From Kalaharituber pfeilii (taxonomy: Eukaryota > Ascomycota > Pezizomycetes > Pezizales > Pezizaceae), in the NCBI GenBank assembly GCA_015179045.1, contig WHUZ01000003.1, positions 1,550,001 through 1,614,000 on the forward strand: a stretch of 64,000 bases of DNA, written 5' to 3'. Each line of letters begins with the position of its first letter. The stretch's first letter is position 1. The position numbers and the translations under genes were made by a program. The notes below the pieces were generated by a model. The model saw only the letters and a program-made list of their open reading frames with translations. It did no database searches and was not told the DNA's origin. Of the stretch, positions 1 through 10,461 are shown piece after piece.

Positions 1-2748
1 AATCTTAAAAACCTCACTGGCAAATGTACAGTCAAATCAGACGTTCTTGGAAAATGGGGGCAGCCTTGTGGCTGCTGATCTCACGCCTCTGAACGCCCAT
101 CTGCTTGGTCTAGTTGTCGAGACTACTTACTTGTTATCTCGCTCATACCTTTACTGTTGTTCATTTCCGTTCGTCGCTCACATACCGATTTTTTTTACAG
201 CTGCGAAATCATCTAGATTTCATTATCTCCCCTCTGACGAATTTCAACACCAATAACCTGCAATCAGACTACCAATAACGTTACTTTTTTATTAATCCCT
301 TTTTTGAATTGATTCAGCCACGCTCTCAATCTACTTGATTAGGCTTAGCTTCATTTTCCTATCTATCCTTCAACGTCAACGTAGTCAGCCAGACTATCAA
401 AATAACATTTCTTGTAGCACTCAAGTCATAAGCAAACAAACAAATCCTAGTCTCGGCATTAATATCAATAGGAAAACAAACCGAGGCTCGCTTTCCAGGT
501 TTTACTTCCTGATGAAGATGCATAACTGCTGTGGAACCCATCTATATGTGTATTGGGGATCGACCAGTTCCCTTCTACTCTAGATCTGCGCTGCAGCAGC
601 TATATTTTAAAGAAGGCCTCACTTACATTGCCTATTTTCTTACGATGCAGTGAAAGGCAATATTACAAATGCGATTTCCAGGAAGTATTACTTCCGCTGC
701 CACGGCCATGGACAACTAGGGCCGCAAAGCACGTACCAGGAAGTAGCAGACATACCGGGCACCGGTGCGAGCTTACCTTCTAGTACCATTAGCAGCACTT
801 CGAATTTTGAAATAGAACGGAAAAGGAAAAACAGATCCAAGATGGATACCGTATCCACCTCTACTCTGCGACCTCATCGGAAAACATGATTACTCTGCAA
901 TCTGCAATTTGACAACAAATTCAAACTTCATGTGTGTGTGTCGTGCAGCTCACTACTGAGGATTGAAACAAATCGTCGGTTTTGTGAAACATTATGGATT
1001 TTGATAAACAAGTTTAGGCTAGGTAACTAGGTAGGTGATCTGACCCTGCACCGCCTATCACTCCCCACCCCACCCTTAAGTCATAGACTTGTGTTAACGT
1101 CTAGAATAAAGTAGTGTCGGACATAGGGATTCTCGCCCTTTACGCAACTTACTCAACTCATCTTTAAACGAAAATCCTCAGTTGGAACAAGTCTCTGCAA
1201 GCTCACTGTCAGGGCCAGGATACAAGGGAGATCTTACCTGCTTGCTTGGTGTTCCCACAATAAAATTAAAAATAAAAATAAAGATAAAACTAAAAAGGGC
1301 CTTGTCAAACATGTCTATTATGGAGTGACAGGCTATGCAGGCAGGCTTCGATGATGACAAAATCCAAGATCAATTCCTCTTGAGTTATTTTACGGTTCTT
1401 GCCACGCGTTGTGGGACTGGTGTGGTAAATACGTCAACTACCACAGGACGGTGATTCGACTTATTCTGGAAGCTGTAGGAAGGACGAAGATAGCTAATCT
1501 CGTTGGTCAGCGAGTAGGTACGTAGAACTAAATCACGAATCCTACTCTCTCTCCAATTTTACTCTACTTAGAACAGGTTTCCATTCCTCAACTCAAGTGG
1601 ATTAGCAGGCTACTCCATCTAAGCAAACCCAAGAACTATTATCAGATTACCGATTAGATTTTTAGATTTTCTCAGTGTGTCTGCGAGGTGAAACACTAGC
1701 AAGTTACGTTTCTCATCATGTGCCCAGTCGGCATATCTTGCCAGTGCACTCTTTGGGATTTTGTGGGGAAGTGCAAGGGGAATGATTGGAATGGGAGCGG
1801 AAAGTTCCGAATGATATTCTAAAACTTTACCAGCAAGAGATGGCTCCGGTTGTACTGACCCAGTAGGTGGGAGACGAGGAATGGTGGTAATTGGGTAATA
1901 AATCAGAGATGATGCAAAGGCGGTTTCTCACTGCGTAATTTCTCCCCTTTGCAGGGTGAAACCCTCAACCAAAAAACTCGATGCCCAGCTGATTATGTAT
2001 ACCGCCAAAATCTGGTACTCAACCTTTTTTCACCTCAGAATCTCATAGAAAAAAAAAAGCCCACTGAGTGCACGGATATCTGGGGGATCTTCCAATGGCT
2101 TGCGCGCTGGGGCATATTAGGCGAGTGTTTCACCCTGCCCCAAGGAAGCTATACTCAGCTGCGTAATAGAAGAGAGATTTTTTTTTTTCCCTTCTCTAGA
2201 TAGTAGTTAGATGAGATAGTTAGGAACATTTTGGGAGGGGGCACACATTTTTTTGCTGCTTATTCAAAAAAAAAAGAGTGTTGAATCGTGTTAGAAAAAA
2301 AGACGAGAGAAAGATATATAAGTGTTTAGTGACAATGTTTATGCGCATAAAGAATACATCTGCAAAGCTCAACTGTTACATGTGAAGTACAAGAGTAAGA
2401 AAAGCACATGGAACCCCTTCTAACTTACCCCGTCCCGCCATCGCCCCTCCAATATGACACTGCCCCAATATGATACCCGCGCCCCCCCCCCCCCCTCCCC
2501 CCTTCAGCACTAGCTCAAACTCTCCAACACCGAGCATCCGCACCCCCCGCCCCCGCACCGGCCCCCCAATTCCCCCCCTTCCCCATGGGGGGGCCAAGCA
2601 ACGCACGCACAGCCCTCCTTAGGGCTTTTTTCAGAAAGCAAATCAATCAATCAATCGTACATATCGGGTAATAAACTAGTAAAAATATCCACACATCCTT
2701 TTTCTATTTTTTTTTTTTTAGCTCACCCCGGAAAAGGGAGCAGAATTC

Positions 2749-2773
2749 CACACACACACACACACACACACAC
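2749..2773. repeat. (CA)n microsatellite followed by poly-A
   Basis: About twelve perfect CA units are followed after a short gap by a run of more than 20 A. It is a simple sequence repeat with no coding context. Confidence 0.9.
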
Positions 2774-2909
2774 GAAAAAAAAAAAAAAAAAAAAAAGAAG
2801 CAGCGCAAAAAAACTGAGCAAAACAAGTGTATCATAGAAAAATCTAAGAAACTTACTACCTACTATGGGCAGTTAAAAAAAAGGTTTATGCTAGTTGAAA
2901 CCAAAACAA

Positions 2910-2965
2910 CCCGACTAGACTACGGACAGCTAAACCGAACTACGGACAGCTAAACCGAAGTCGGG
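2910..2965. repeat. 20-bp tandem duplication inside a 7-bp inverted repeat
   Basis: Two identical 20-bp units (ACTACGGACAGCTAAACCGA) lie head to tail at 2919-2938 and 2939-2958. They are bounded by CCCGACT at 2910-2916 and its exact complement AGTCGGG at 2959-2965, so the whole block could form a stem with a duplicated loop. The origin is unknown; it could be a very small mobile-element relic or replication slippage. Confidence 0.85.
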
Positions 2966-4845
2966 TCAGAATTTCAAGCCGGTTGAGGCCAAGGCGCGCA
3001 TTGGTAACATTTTAGTGTGTCCCATTGAGCCGTCTGTCCCGTAACGCTCCCCGTTCCCAGTTTCCCTTTCCTCGGATTCCACTGGTCCCCTACCTCCGAT
3101 ATCAACCTAACAATGCCTTTTTTTTTTTTCCCATTTTGAAATCAACTAATAATGTTATTATTAATATTATGTATCGAAAAACCGCAAGTGAACTAGATCC
3201 ATAGAGGAAAAAAAAACATAGTGTCTTTTTTTCTTTTTTTTTCTCCTCTTTCCGTCGCCGGCTGGCACCCCCCGCCCTCGCTTGGGGGAACTTTTGTGGG
3301 GTTGAAACGAAGACTAAACCTTCCAGCCATAAAATGCCAAGCAAATGGTGTTTTGGGCCCTGTTCAAATTTCCATCATTCTTACGACAATTTCGCACTTG
3401 TGATGTTTTGTTATGGAGCTTTCTCTTTTTTTTCCCTAATATACATTCCCAACTTTTGCAATTTTTTTTTTTTTTTTTTTTTTGTTAGATAAAAATTCCC
3501 CCTTAAAAGAAAATAGATAAATTCGCCTTGAACCCGCCCCCACCACCCCATCCCAACGTAAAGTAATAGCTACGAGTACAATATCCACAGGTTAATAAAA
3601 AAAGGAGAAAAAAGGAGAAAAAAGAATTTTGTACAAGTCAAGTGTCAAAATATCGTAAAATGCAACACCAAAAAAAAAAAGAAAAAAAAAAATTCCCAAC
3701 TCAATCCATGCATGTCTGTAACCTTTGTTGCTTGCAGCTCCTTGGAGCTTTCCTTTCCCACCCTGTTCCTGGTGCCGTCCACCAAATGGCTATCAATCCA
3801 TCCATCTACCCATTTAGGGCATCCAACGATCGTCAAGAATAAAATAAATTGTCACCCAAAAAAAAAAAAAAAAAAAAAGAGAGGAAAACAGATATTACAA
3901 GCACAACAGAGAAGATAACAAGATAACAACATAAATACAGAAATCAACGCCGCAACAATGCTTGGAGAATGGCCGACTAGAGTTGTGATGTGATGTGACT
4001 AAATGTGACTTGGTGTGATGATGACAGATGGTAGAGGTATGGCATAAAACCACATGAGAGAATAAGTGTACATGAGAGGTTCAGATATGAGGTGTTATTG
4101 TTTCCCAAGTTGGATGAGGCAGTGCAGGTGCAGTGCCGTAATTAGAGTTGGGATGGAAGCGGTTGAATGTTTTCCGGTCCGGTCACGACACTGCCAAAGA
4201 AAATAACAAGTGTGATATATGTACGATGAAGAAAACCTTTTGTAGAGAAAGTTAACACCTGGAACAAAGAAAAAACCGAGCGCAATTCTAAAGTAACCGA
4301 CGAACCCAACCAACCAGCTCCTGATGAAAAAAGAAAAAAATGACAAAAGAAAGCCCTTAGTATCCGACCCAAAAATGCAAGAAAATCTGTACAAGCGAAA
4401 GCAAATAGATGCTATATACGCAGATGCTTCGGGGGGATGGATGTAGTCTCCAAGCCCGTAGGATCCACGGCTGCTTGGGCAGCCAGGTCGAACAAAGGAA
4501 ATAATGACAAAAGGATGATCGCGTGAACGCCGAAGGAAAGAAAGATATCGTGTCCCATCGACCCATGGCTCCGTAATGTGACCGTACAGTTGCATTGGAT
4601 GTAGGTTGACTTCAGGATGACCTGGTATCACCCGCCCACTCCATTTGCAGCAAGGATCGAAAACTCTGGTGAATTGGATATGCTACTTCAATGGAGGAAC
4701 AGAAAACCGGCAAAACAAACGCTTCGAATGTCGCAAAGGTTTTCTGCATGAAAAGCATTAGAATCAGTTAGATTGACCGCGAGGTCCAGACTGGACCACG
4801 CTCAGAGTATTTCGATGAGCCCGTTTGGAGAGGGCGAATTAACCG

Positions 4846-5925
4846 TCATAAGGTACGGTTTTCCTCGGAGCATCCACTACTGGCCTTTTTCTTCCAGGTC
4901 AGTTTTCCCGTCATCTTCTTCCAACTCTTCTCAGCAGCCTTAGCATATTTCGGACTTCCCGCAGTTATTGGAGATTCCAATGCTGGGGGAGTTGAAGGAG
5001 GGGTCATTGGTGATGAACAGGAATTAGATGAAGCACTTGTGGAGTCATCAGTTGCAACACTGTCCCCACTAGCGTTCGCTGAGGAACTCTCGGTCGAGTG
5101 AGCACCGTGAGTTGAATGTTTATGCCATCCCAGACTGGGACTGAATGGTGAGATAGCTCTTGGGCGACTGGACAAGGAAGAAGTCGGACTGTAGGAGCTC
5201 GATGTGTGATCAGGGGCAGGCGGTGGCGATCCAGAATTCTTATTTCTACGCAGCATCCGCTCATCCAAGTTCCCTCTCATGTACAAATCTTCTTGCGACT
5301 GCGATTCCCATGGTGCAGAATAAGCCTGGCAAGAGTTGATAAATGGCATTAAAACACTTTCTTCCATCAACTCATAGATAATGTTCACAGCTGGATCAAG
5401 CGACTCAGGCGGCGGAGGAGTGCGCTGATTCGGGATATTAAGCAAGGTTTCTCGAATCCCGCACGGTAAATTCACTTCCCTTGGTCCATTTGGGGTAATG
5501 TAAGCATCAAGTAATCTTTGCCAGAGCATCCTCACATATTGGCAAGAGTCACTGTCCGGTGTCATTGGGCCTCCATTTGCTAGGTGTAGAGAATTAAAGT
5601 GCTTTCGGTAACGCGATGCATCCATCGTGAATTCTAGTGTCTCAAGACAATGATTCTGCGATAAATAAGCCATGAAAGCGCTGAGGGTATATGGTGGAGG
5701 TGCAGTATTGGACAGGATATCGGCGAGTGTTGGTCTCCTGAGTGAATATGGTTGCTGGGTACCACTGATTGGCCTTCGCGAACAGGCCGACGATGAGGAT
5801 GAAGTAGTACAGTCCATGGTTTCGTTATCGGAGTCGTGTTCTGAGGTAGAAGGAGGAGGTGTTGGTTCGCGAGATGAAACGGAAAAGTTAAGTGATGGGG
5901 GCCGCCGTGATCTCCGACCAGACAT
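4846..5925 (-). CDS. RGS-domain protein (regulator of G-protein signalling)
   Basis: This single-exon gene encodes 359 aa. Residues 1-60 are a Ser/Pro-rich disordered leader. A fungal-type RGS fold spans about 67-200, with the helix segments LSAFMAYLSQNHCLETLEFT (81-100), the REVNLP element (149-154) and the closing helix IIYELMEESVLMPFINS (182-198). This matches the RGS pattern of a hydrophobic LEF helix, an EVNL contact and a C-terminal LM...F..S helix. Residues 230-320 are Ser/Thr/Pro-rich, and the C-terminus (about 327-349) is strongly basic and could bind membrane. RGS proteins speed GTP hydrolysis by heterotrimeric G-alpha subunits and shut down GPCR signals. Length and single N-terminal RGS fit the smaller fungal RGS proteins (RgsA/RgsB type), without DEP or transmembrane segments; I cannot assign the exact orthologue. 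The first ATG of the frame is used and is preceded by a CT-rich promoter-like tract. Confidence 0.85.
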   Translation of the reverse strand: MSGRRSRRPPSLNFSVSSREPTPPPSTSEHDSDNETMDCTTSSSSSACSRRPISGTQQPYSLRRPTLADILSNTAPPPYTLSAFMAYLSQNHCLETLEFTMDASRYRKHFNSLHLANGGPMTPDSDSCQYVRMLWQRLLDAYITPNGPREVNLPCGIRETLLNIPNQRTPPPPESLDPAVNIIYELMEESVLMPFINSCQAYSAPWESQSQEDLYMRGNLDERMLRRNKNSGSPPPAPDHTSSSYSPTSSLSSRPRAISPFSPSLGWHKHSTHGAHSTESSSANASGDSVATDDSTSASSNSCSSPMTPPSTPPALESPITAGSPKYAKAAEKSWKKMTGKLTWKKKASSGCSEENRTL

Positions 5926-5940
5926 ACTGTTCTTACTGTA

Positions 5941-5996
5941 GGTTTCTTTTTTTTTCCTTCCCTTTCTTTTTTGTTCTCCTTCTTTTGTTACTTGGG
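5941..5996 (-). promoter_or_regulatory. CT-rich tract upstream of the RGS gene
   Basis: The block just upstream of the RGS start is almost pure pyrimidine on the plus strand, so purine-rich on the gene's sense strand. Such skewed tracts often sit at core promoters or 5' UTRs of filamentous fungi. The call rests on composition and position only; the sense-strand orientation is the opposite of the usual CT-rich motif, so the role is uncertain. Confidence 0.3.
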
Positions 5997-6794
5997 CCTC
6001 TATTGGAACCCTCTTATTCTGCCAGTAGAATGCGCAGCTAGCGTGAGGTGATGATTTCCCTTCCTGTTGATATGTATTTGAATGTTCGCCCCCTCTTTTC
6101 TAGAAAGTTGTTCTTGGACTGTGATCGTGACCAGATAGTTTAAAAGAATGTGATCGGCGGTGGGCTAACACTGGACGTCCGCTTCTCGAAGGATGGAAAA
6201 AACTGGGCGGTGGACGGAACTAAATAAACTTCGCAACAGGTAAGTTTAAATTCCAATATCGACAGAACAACGGACAATAGCGCACCATCTGTGACGACAG
6301 ACACGGACGCAGACACACCAAAGTATTTATTGTTCAAGCATACTGTATGCTGGGCATAGATTGCACACCCACACACCTTCTAGAATATATTAAATGCAAC
6401 AACAGACCCACAGGCCCTAGCAGCAGCACCTAGCCAATCAAAACCGTCGGGGCTTTTTGCCTGCCTCCTTGGACACGGCCAGTAGTGCGCCCGGCCTATG
6501 CTAGCGCAAGGGTCGAGCGACCAGTGAGCGGCAGTGAGATCAAGCTGAGGGCTAGCTTGCGTTGCTGTATCAGCAAGGAGCAAGGGAGAATTTGCATTCC
6601 GTGCCTTGTCCAGGTATCTCCTCAGATGACAGCCGCACCCGCGAGTGCCCAAAACGCTGGGTCGGCGGCCGTCGGCCAGGCGGTTGCTGCTGATGCCACG
6701 AGGGCGTGTTTGTGGCGAATTTCTTGCCTCGTGGTAGAAGGCGAGTACTGTACTCTTTTTCCTTTTCGCTGTTCGTACTGCAGTTGAGGGCAGA

Positions 6795-6897
6795 GGGGAG
6801 ACGGGGAGACGGGGAGACGGGGAGACAGGGGGTGGGGTGGGGAGGAGGGGAATCGGAGGGGGGCGAAGCGGATGGGGGGGGGGGGGGGGGGGGGGGG
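6795..6897 (+). repeat. G-quadruplex-prone repeats: (GGGGAGAC)4 and G24
   Basis: Four perfect 8-bp GGGGAGAC units occupy 6795-6826, giving four G4 tracts with 4-nt loops. A run of 24 G follows at 6874-6897 after a G-rich linker. Both satisfy the usual G-quadruplex pattern on the plus strand, the template strand of the RGS gene. Confidence 0.85.
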
Positions 6898-7060
6898 CGA
6901 GTTGCGTATAAGTGAGCTGGGGGTGGGAGTGGGAGTGCTTGGCTCTGCTATTGTACAAAGGTGCTCAGCTTGCCTCTGCGGGCCTCGCATCCTCGAGAGG
7001 AGCGGGCCAGGGCCGCAGCATTGCGGGCGCCCGCCAGACTCCGGCCGGCAGCAGCGGTGG

Positions 7061-7081
7061 CAGCAGCAGCAGCAGCAGCAG
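7061..7081 (+). repeat. CAG trinucleotide repeat (7 units)
   Basis: There are seven perfect CAG units in the GC-rich island upstream of the RGS gene. No reading frame around it has protein-like sequence, so it is unlikely to encode a poly-Gln, poly-Ser or poly-Ala tract in a real protein. Confidence 0.8.
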
Positions 7082-7335
7082 CACTGCGGTACCAACAGCG
7101 CCCCACCGGAGCAAGCACTCGCTGTCGCTGGCGAGGGCGAGGAGGCAATGGAAGGGCTGCTCCCCCTGCAGTGATGGGTGCATCGCTCGCCCAACCTGGA
7201 ATAATGGCTGCACCAGCACCATCGCCAGCCCACCCCGTACAGCCAGACAAGTAGGTAGGTCCTAGGTGCCCTCCCCAGCACCCAGCAGCTGTACGAGGGG
7301 GTAGTGCAACCCAGACCGCAGCAGCTGCACCTCCA

Positions 7336-7374
7336 CCCCCCCTCCCCCCCTCCCCCCCTCCCCCCCTCCCCCCC
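7336..7374 (-). repeat. Five C7 runs separated by single T (8-bp repeat)
   Basis: C7-T repeats give five C7 runs with one-base spacers. On the minus strand, the sense strand of the RGS gene, this is five G7 runs with one-base loops, a near-ideal G-quadruplex; the plus strand could form an i-motif. Confidence 0.85.
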
Positions 7375-9719
7375 AGCCGGGTTGCGCCTAGCTTGCGCTT
7401 GGCGCGTCCTTTGGTTGGCGCCCCCCCCCCTCCCCTCCTCTCAGGCGCCCGTTGACTTGTCGGTGCGCTGACCGTTTTGAGAGGGCGGTTGGAGCGCACG
7501 CGAAATTGCATGCTACGCTCAATGTCGTATGCCCGCAGCCGCGGATTCCCACCTAGGCAGGATGTAAGGAAGAGGCCTTCTGCTAGGCCCGTAGCGTACA
7601 AAGGAACGAGAGCTTTTCGCTTTAGGGACCCCCACCCGCACCCCACCAACATCATAACAAAAAAAAGCCCCCCAGTCCTCGATCGAGCCAGTCTAGCTGT
7701 TTTCGTGCCCGATTACCTACCAAGGATCATACTGGATGCTTCCTCTGCGTCCACGGAGCAGCAGGGAAGAATCGGCCTGCACTGAGCCGAACGGTTAATG
7801 TTTGTCAACAACACGGCATCAACGCATCAACGTTCCTGGCTCATGACAATAAGTGCTGCTCCCCGTCCCTGCTCAATCCTTTCTGCAGTTCTAACTCAGT
7901 TCTCAGTTAGCACGTCACGCTCGACAGAAGAACCTTGCTGTAGCGGAAAATATGCGAGGTAAGAGAACCCAGTCTCTGAGTACATATGTAGTGCACTGCA
8001 CGTTAAGTAGAGTGCATAACACAATCTGCTACTCTTGAGACGGCAGCGTGTGCTGCAGAGTAAGCCGTGATTGGATGCCCTGACAGCGGGGGCCCAGTCC
8101 AGTCCGAACAATGGATCAGGAACGAACGACCATAACTTGCAGTAGGGTCCACATTTTACCGGCTCGGGCTCCGCTAATGTTCCCGTGCCCAGACTCTGCT
8201 CCACAAAGACTCCTCTTTCATCCTCGGCTAGAATATGTTAGTAGCTCCACACAGGCAGGCATCACGAACACTGGGAAGGGGGCAAAAAAAAAAAAAAAAG
8301 TGGAAGGGCTAAGCATTCTCAATAGCATCATTGCCTCCCAGTTATCATAGAAGTGCTCTAGATATTAGCGTCGAAAATGGATCAATAACAAGGTCCAGGT
8401 CCCTTACCTCCGTATCCGGGCTCGAAAGCAAGTTTTAAGTCTTGTTTGATAGAGCAAAATATTTTGATAGAACGTTAGATCGCGTGCAGAATGCAGAAAA
8501 CACCGGGTGATTCCCCTGAAATGGTAAACATAGAAAGCAACATTACTACCTGGTTCTTGCAGATAAGGTACATTGGCATGGATTCTTCATCTCTCAGAGA
8601 TAGATGATCTGGGATCATCCCTCCATTTGCCCAATCACCGTTATTCTCCCCACTGTGCATGAGCAGATAAGTCATCGCATGTTTCGAAGCGCCACGGCCA
8701 ATAAGCTGTAGCGTGAATACTCTCAAGCACATCTTTCCCGCCCCAAATGAAAATCATTACATGAACGTCGTAGCCCCAGCATGATATCGGAAGTTTTCCT
8801 AAGACATGGCTGGAACGTATCAAAAAGCTTGACTAGTACCCCCATATTTGTCACCCGTTGAGAAACACAATGTAATCTCTGACAATCTCGGCTACGACGA
8901 CTCTAACGCCCGGATGATGCCGAGACAGTTTGAAGATGATTCTGGGAATTAACAGGCGCCCCAAAGGCATGAACCAGACCCAAGGCGCCGGCTTCAACAC
9001 CCGAACGACGACGCCTAGCTGAGTATACCATTACTGAATGCTTAGGATAAAGTAGAGAATTCTTTGTGATAATACAGATTCCAAATTTCGTTTCTTTTTA
9101 GGCAGGTACTGGCGATTTGCCACTCTATCTCCTTAGCTCCGAAGCGTCCAACTCGGCCCTCGGCCTAAAATGCATTCCGAATGCTCTTTGTTAACCTTAG
9201 ACTCGGCACCCGGTATAACTTCTTTTTGGAAGGGCAGCCATCTTCGTCCTCGAACCAAGTAGCGTAAACAAAGGCTGAATAGCCTCTTGAGTTATCTGAG
9301 CTGAAATTGACACTCGTCGCGTCTCTTGTTTACGAATTTTGCCTAAGAAGAACTAGCAACTGCATAGGGGCTACCACTGCGCAAAGGCTTGTCACGGCAA
9401 TTTCCATGACATGGGACTACGCCTTCCGATAGTACAGTACCATCAAGCTTTGGGATGAAGAGGAACCATGACTAGATGCACCTCAGCTTTCTTCCTCCGC
9501 ATGGTGACCTAGACGAAATTACACTGCTGCATCTGTGTTGATATGAAACATAGTTCATCCGGGCATGTTCTTTGTTCAAGGTTATACCCTGCAGTCTGAT
9601 GCCCTGTCCCTTAATATTCTAGAACGTTTCCCTAATCAGACTAAACATTCCTTTTATGGCAGATGTTTTTTTTTTTGTACGTGCTTGCACTTGACCGTAC
9701 GTGTTGTGAATTGAGACTA

Positions 9720-10459
9720 CAGGTTACCCTGGCTATGACGAAACTCTTGATGGTGAAATCCTGGCTATAGTGAAGGAATAGGCGAGATCGTTTGCGCACG
9801 CAGCTAAAACGCCCTGGCTATAGTGAAAAGAAGCGCTCTAGTGAAAGTAAAGAACTTTCTAGGACTAATATCAATTCAGCTACAGGTAAAGCTTACTTGC
9901 CATAGTGAAATACCGGTGGGGTGGACTCAGTACAGCCTTTTGTAAAATAGGCTTAGCAGAGTGGTAATTTAATTCAAGATATCTCAATACAAAAAAGAAA
10001 AAAAAAAAAAAAGAAAACCTTTAGTGTATCTGACTGCTTCAATATCATAGACATTGAAGCTAATGCCATTGGCTCGCCATCGGGATTAGGAAATAATTTG
10101 CATAACTCTTCTGAAATCATTTTTGCTGGGCACTGTCCCCATTTCCTGGCGAGCGTGACATACCTTCCATTTCTCTAGAGCTGGGCGCCCAAAGCGGCGT
10201 TGAGGAGACATGATATTGGCGGTCTGGTAAGGAACTGAATTCGTAGTGTTTATTCTTTTTTAATCAAGCTTTTTTTCTTTTTTGTATTAGTTTTTAAAAA
10301 AGGGGGTTTTCTTGAAATCTGAATATCATAGTTCCCGCATTTGACAATTTTTTTTCACCCCTGCCTATGATACCTTGGGGAAGCACGTGACCCCTTGCTA
10401 TAGTGATAACTGGCTGAAGTGAAGAAACCGGTCAGATTCTTGATAGCCAGGGTGACCTG
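9720..10459. mobile_element. MITE-like element, 740 bp, TA target duplication
   Basis: The left end reads CAGGTTACCCTGGCTAT; the complement of the right end reads CAGGTCACCCTGGCTAT (16 of 17 match). Both ends are flanked by TA (9718-9719 and 10460-10461), as for Tc1/mariner-type insertion. Inside both ends the short motif CTGGCTATAGTGAA or close variants recurs several times (about 9765, 9813, 9900, 10395). There is no transposase frame, so it is a non-autonomous element. A 175-bp relative with the same ends and subterminal repeats lies at 19719-19893. Confidence 0.8.
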
Positions 10460-10461
10460 TA

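Larger units (their letters stand above)
1..4845. other. gene-free spacer with homopolymer and simple repeats
   Basis: I see no convincing gene here. All open frames are short and none resembles a family I know. The longest is a 178-codon minus-strand frame at 4095-4631, just downstream of the RGS gene. It is rich in aromatic residues with no domain pattern and most likely lies in the 3' UTR or 3' flank. The stretch is marked by a C14 run near 2482, a (CA)n tract at 2749-2773 followed by poly-A, a T22 tract at 3462-3483, and a hairpin-flanked 20-bp tandem duplication at 2910-2965. Confidence 0.6.
5926..9717. other. RGS upstream spacer with GC-rich island (about 6400-7660)
   Basis: There is no supportable gene. 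Many overlapping frames on both strands between 6380 and 7660 are low-complexity translations (poly-Pro, poly-Gly, poly-Ala, poly-Cys) of a GC-rich island and change identity with frame, so I treat them as non-coding. The island holds four GGGGAGAC units, a G24 run, a CAG7 tract and five C7 runs. Its position 0.5-1.7 kb upstream of the RGS start suggests a regulatory or long 5' UTR region. From 7.7 to 9.7 kb I see nothing recognisable. Confidence 0.5.

Noticed and set aside
4095..4631. 178-codon minus-strand frame downstream of the RGS gene
   Set aside because: No recognisable family; composition looks random and it lies in the probable 3' flank.
6380..7655. Overlapping frames of 192, 219 and 235 codons (minus) and 100-117 codons (plus) upstream of the RGS gene
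   Set aside because: They are Pro-, Gly-, Ala- or Cys-run translations of GC-rich simple sequence, open in several frames at once, with no domain.
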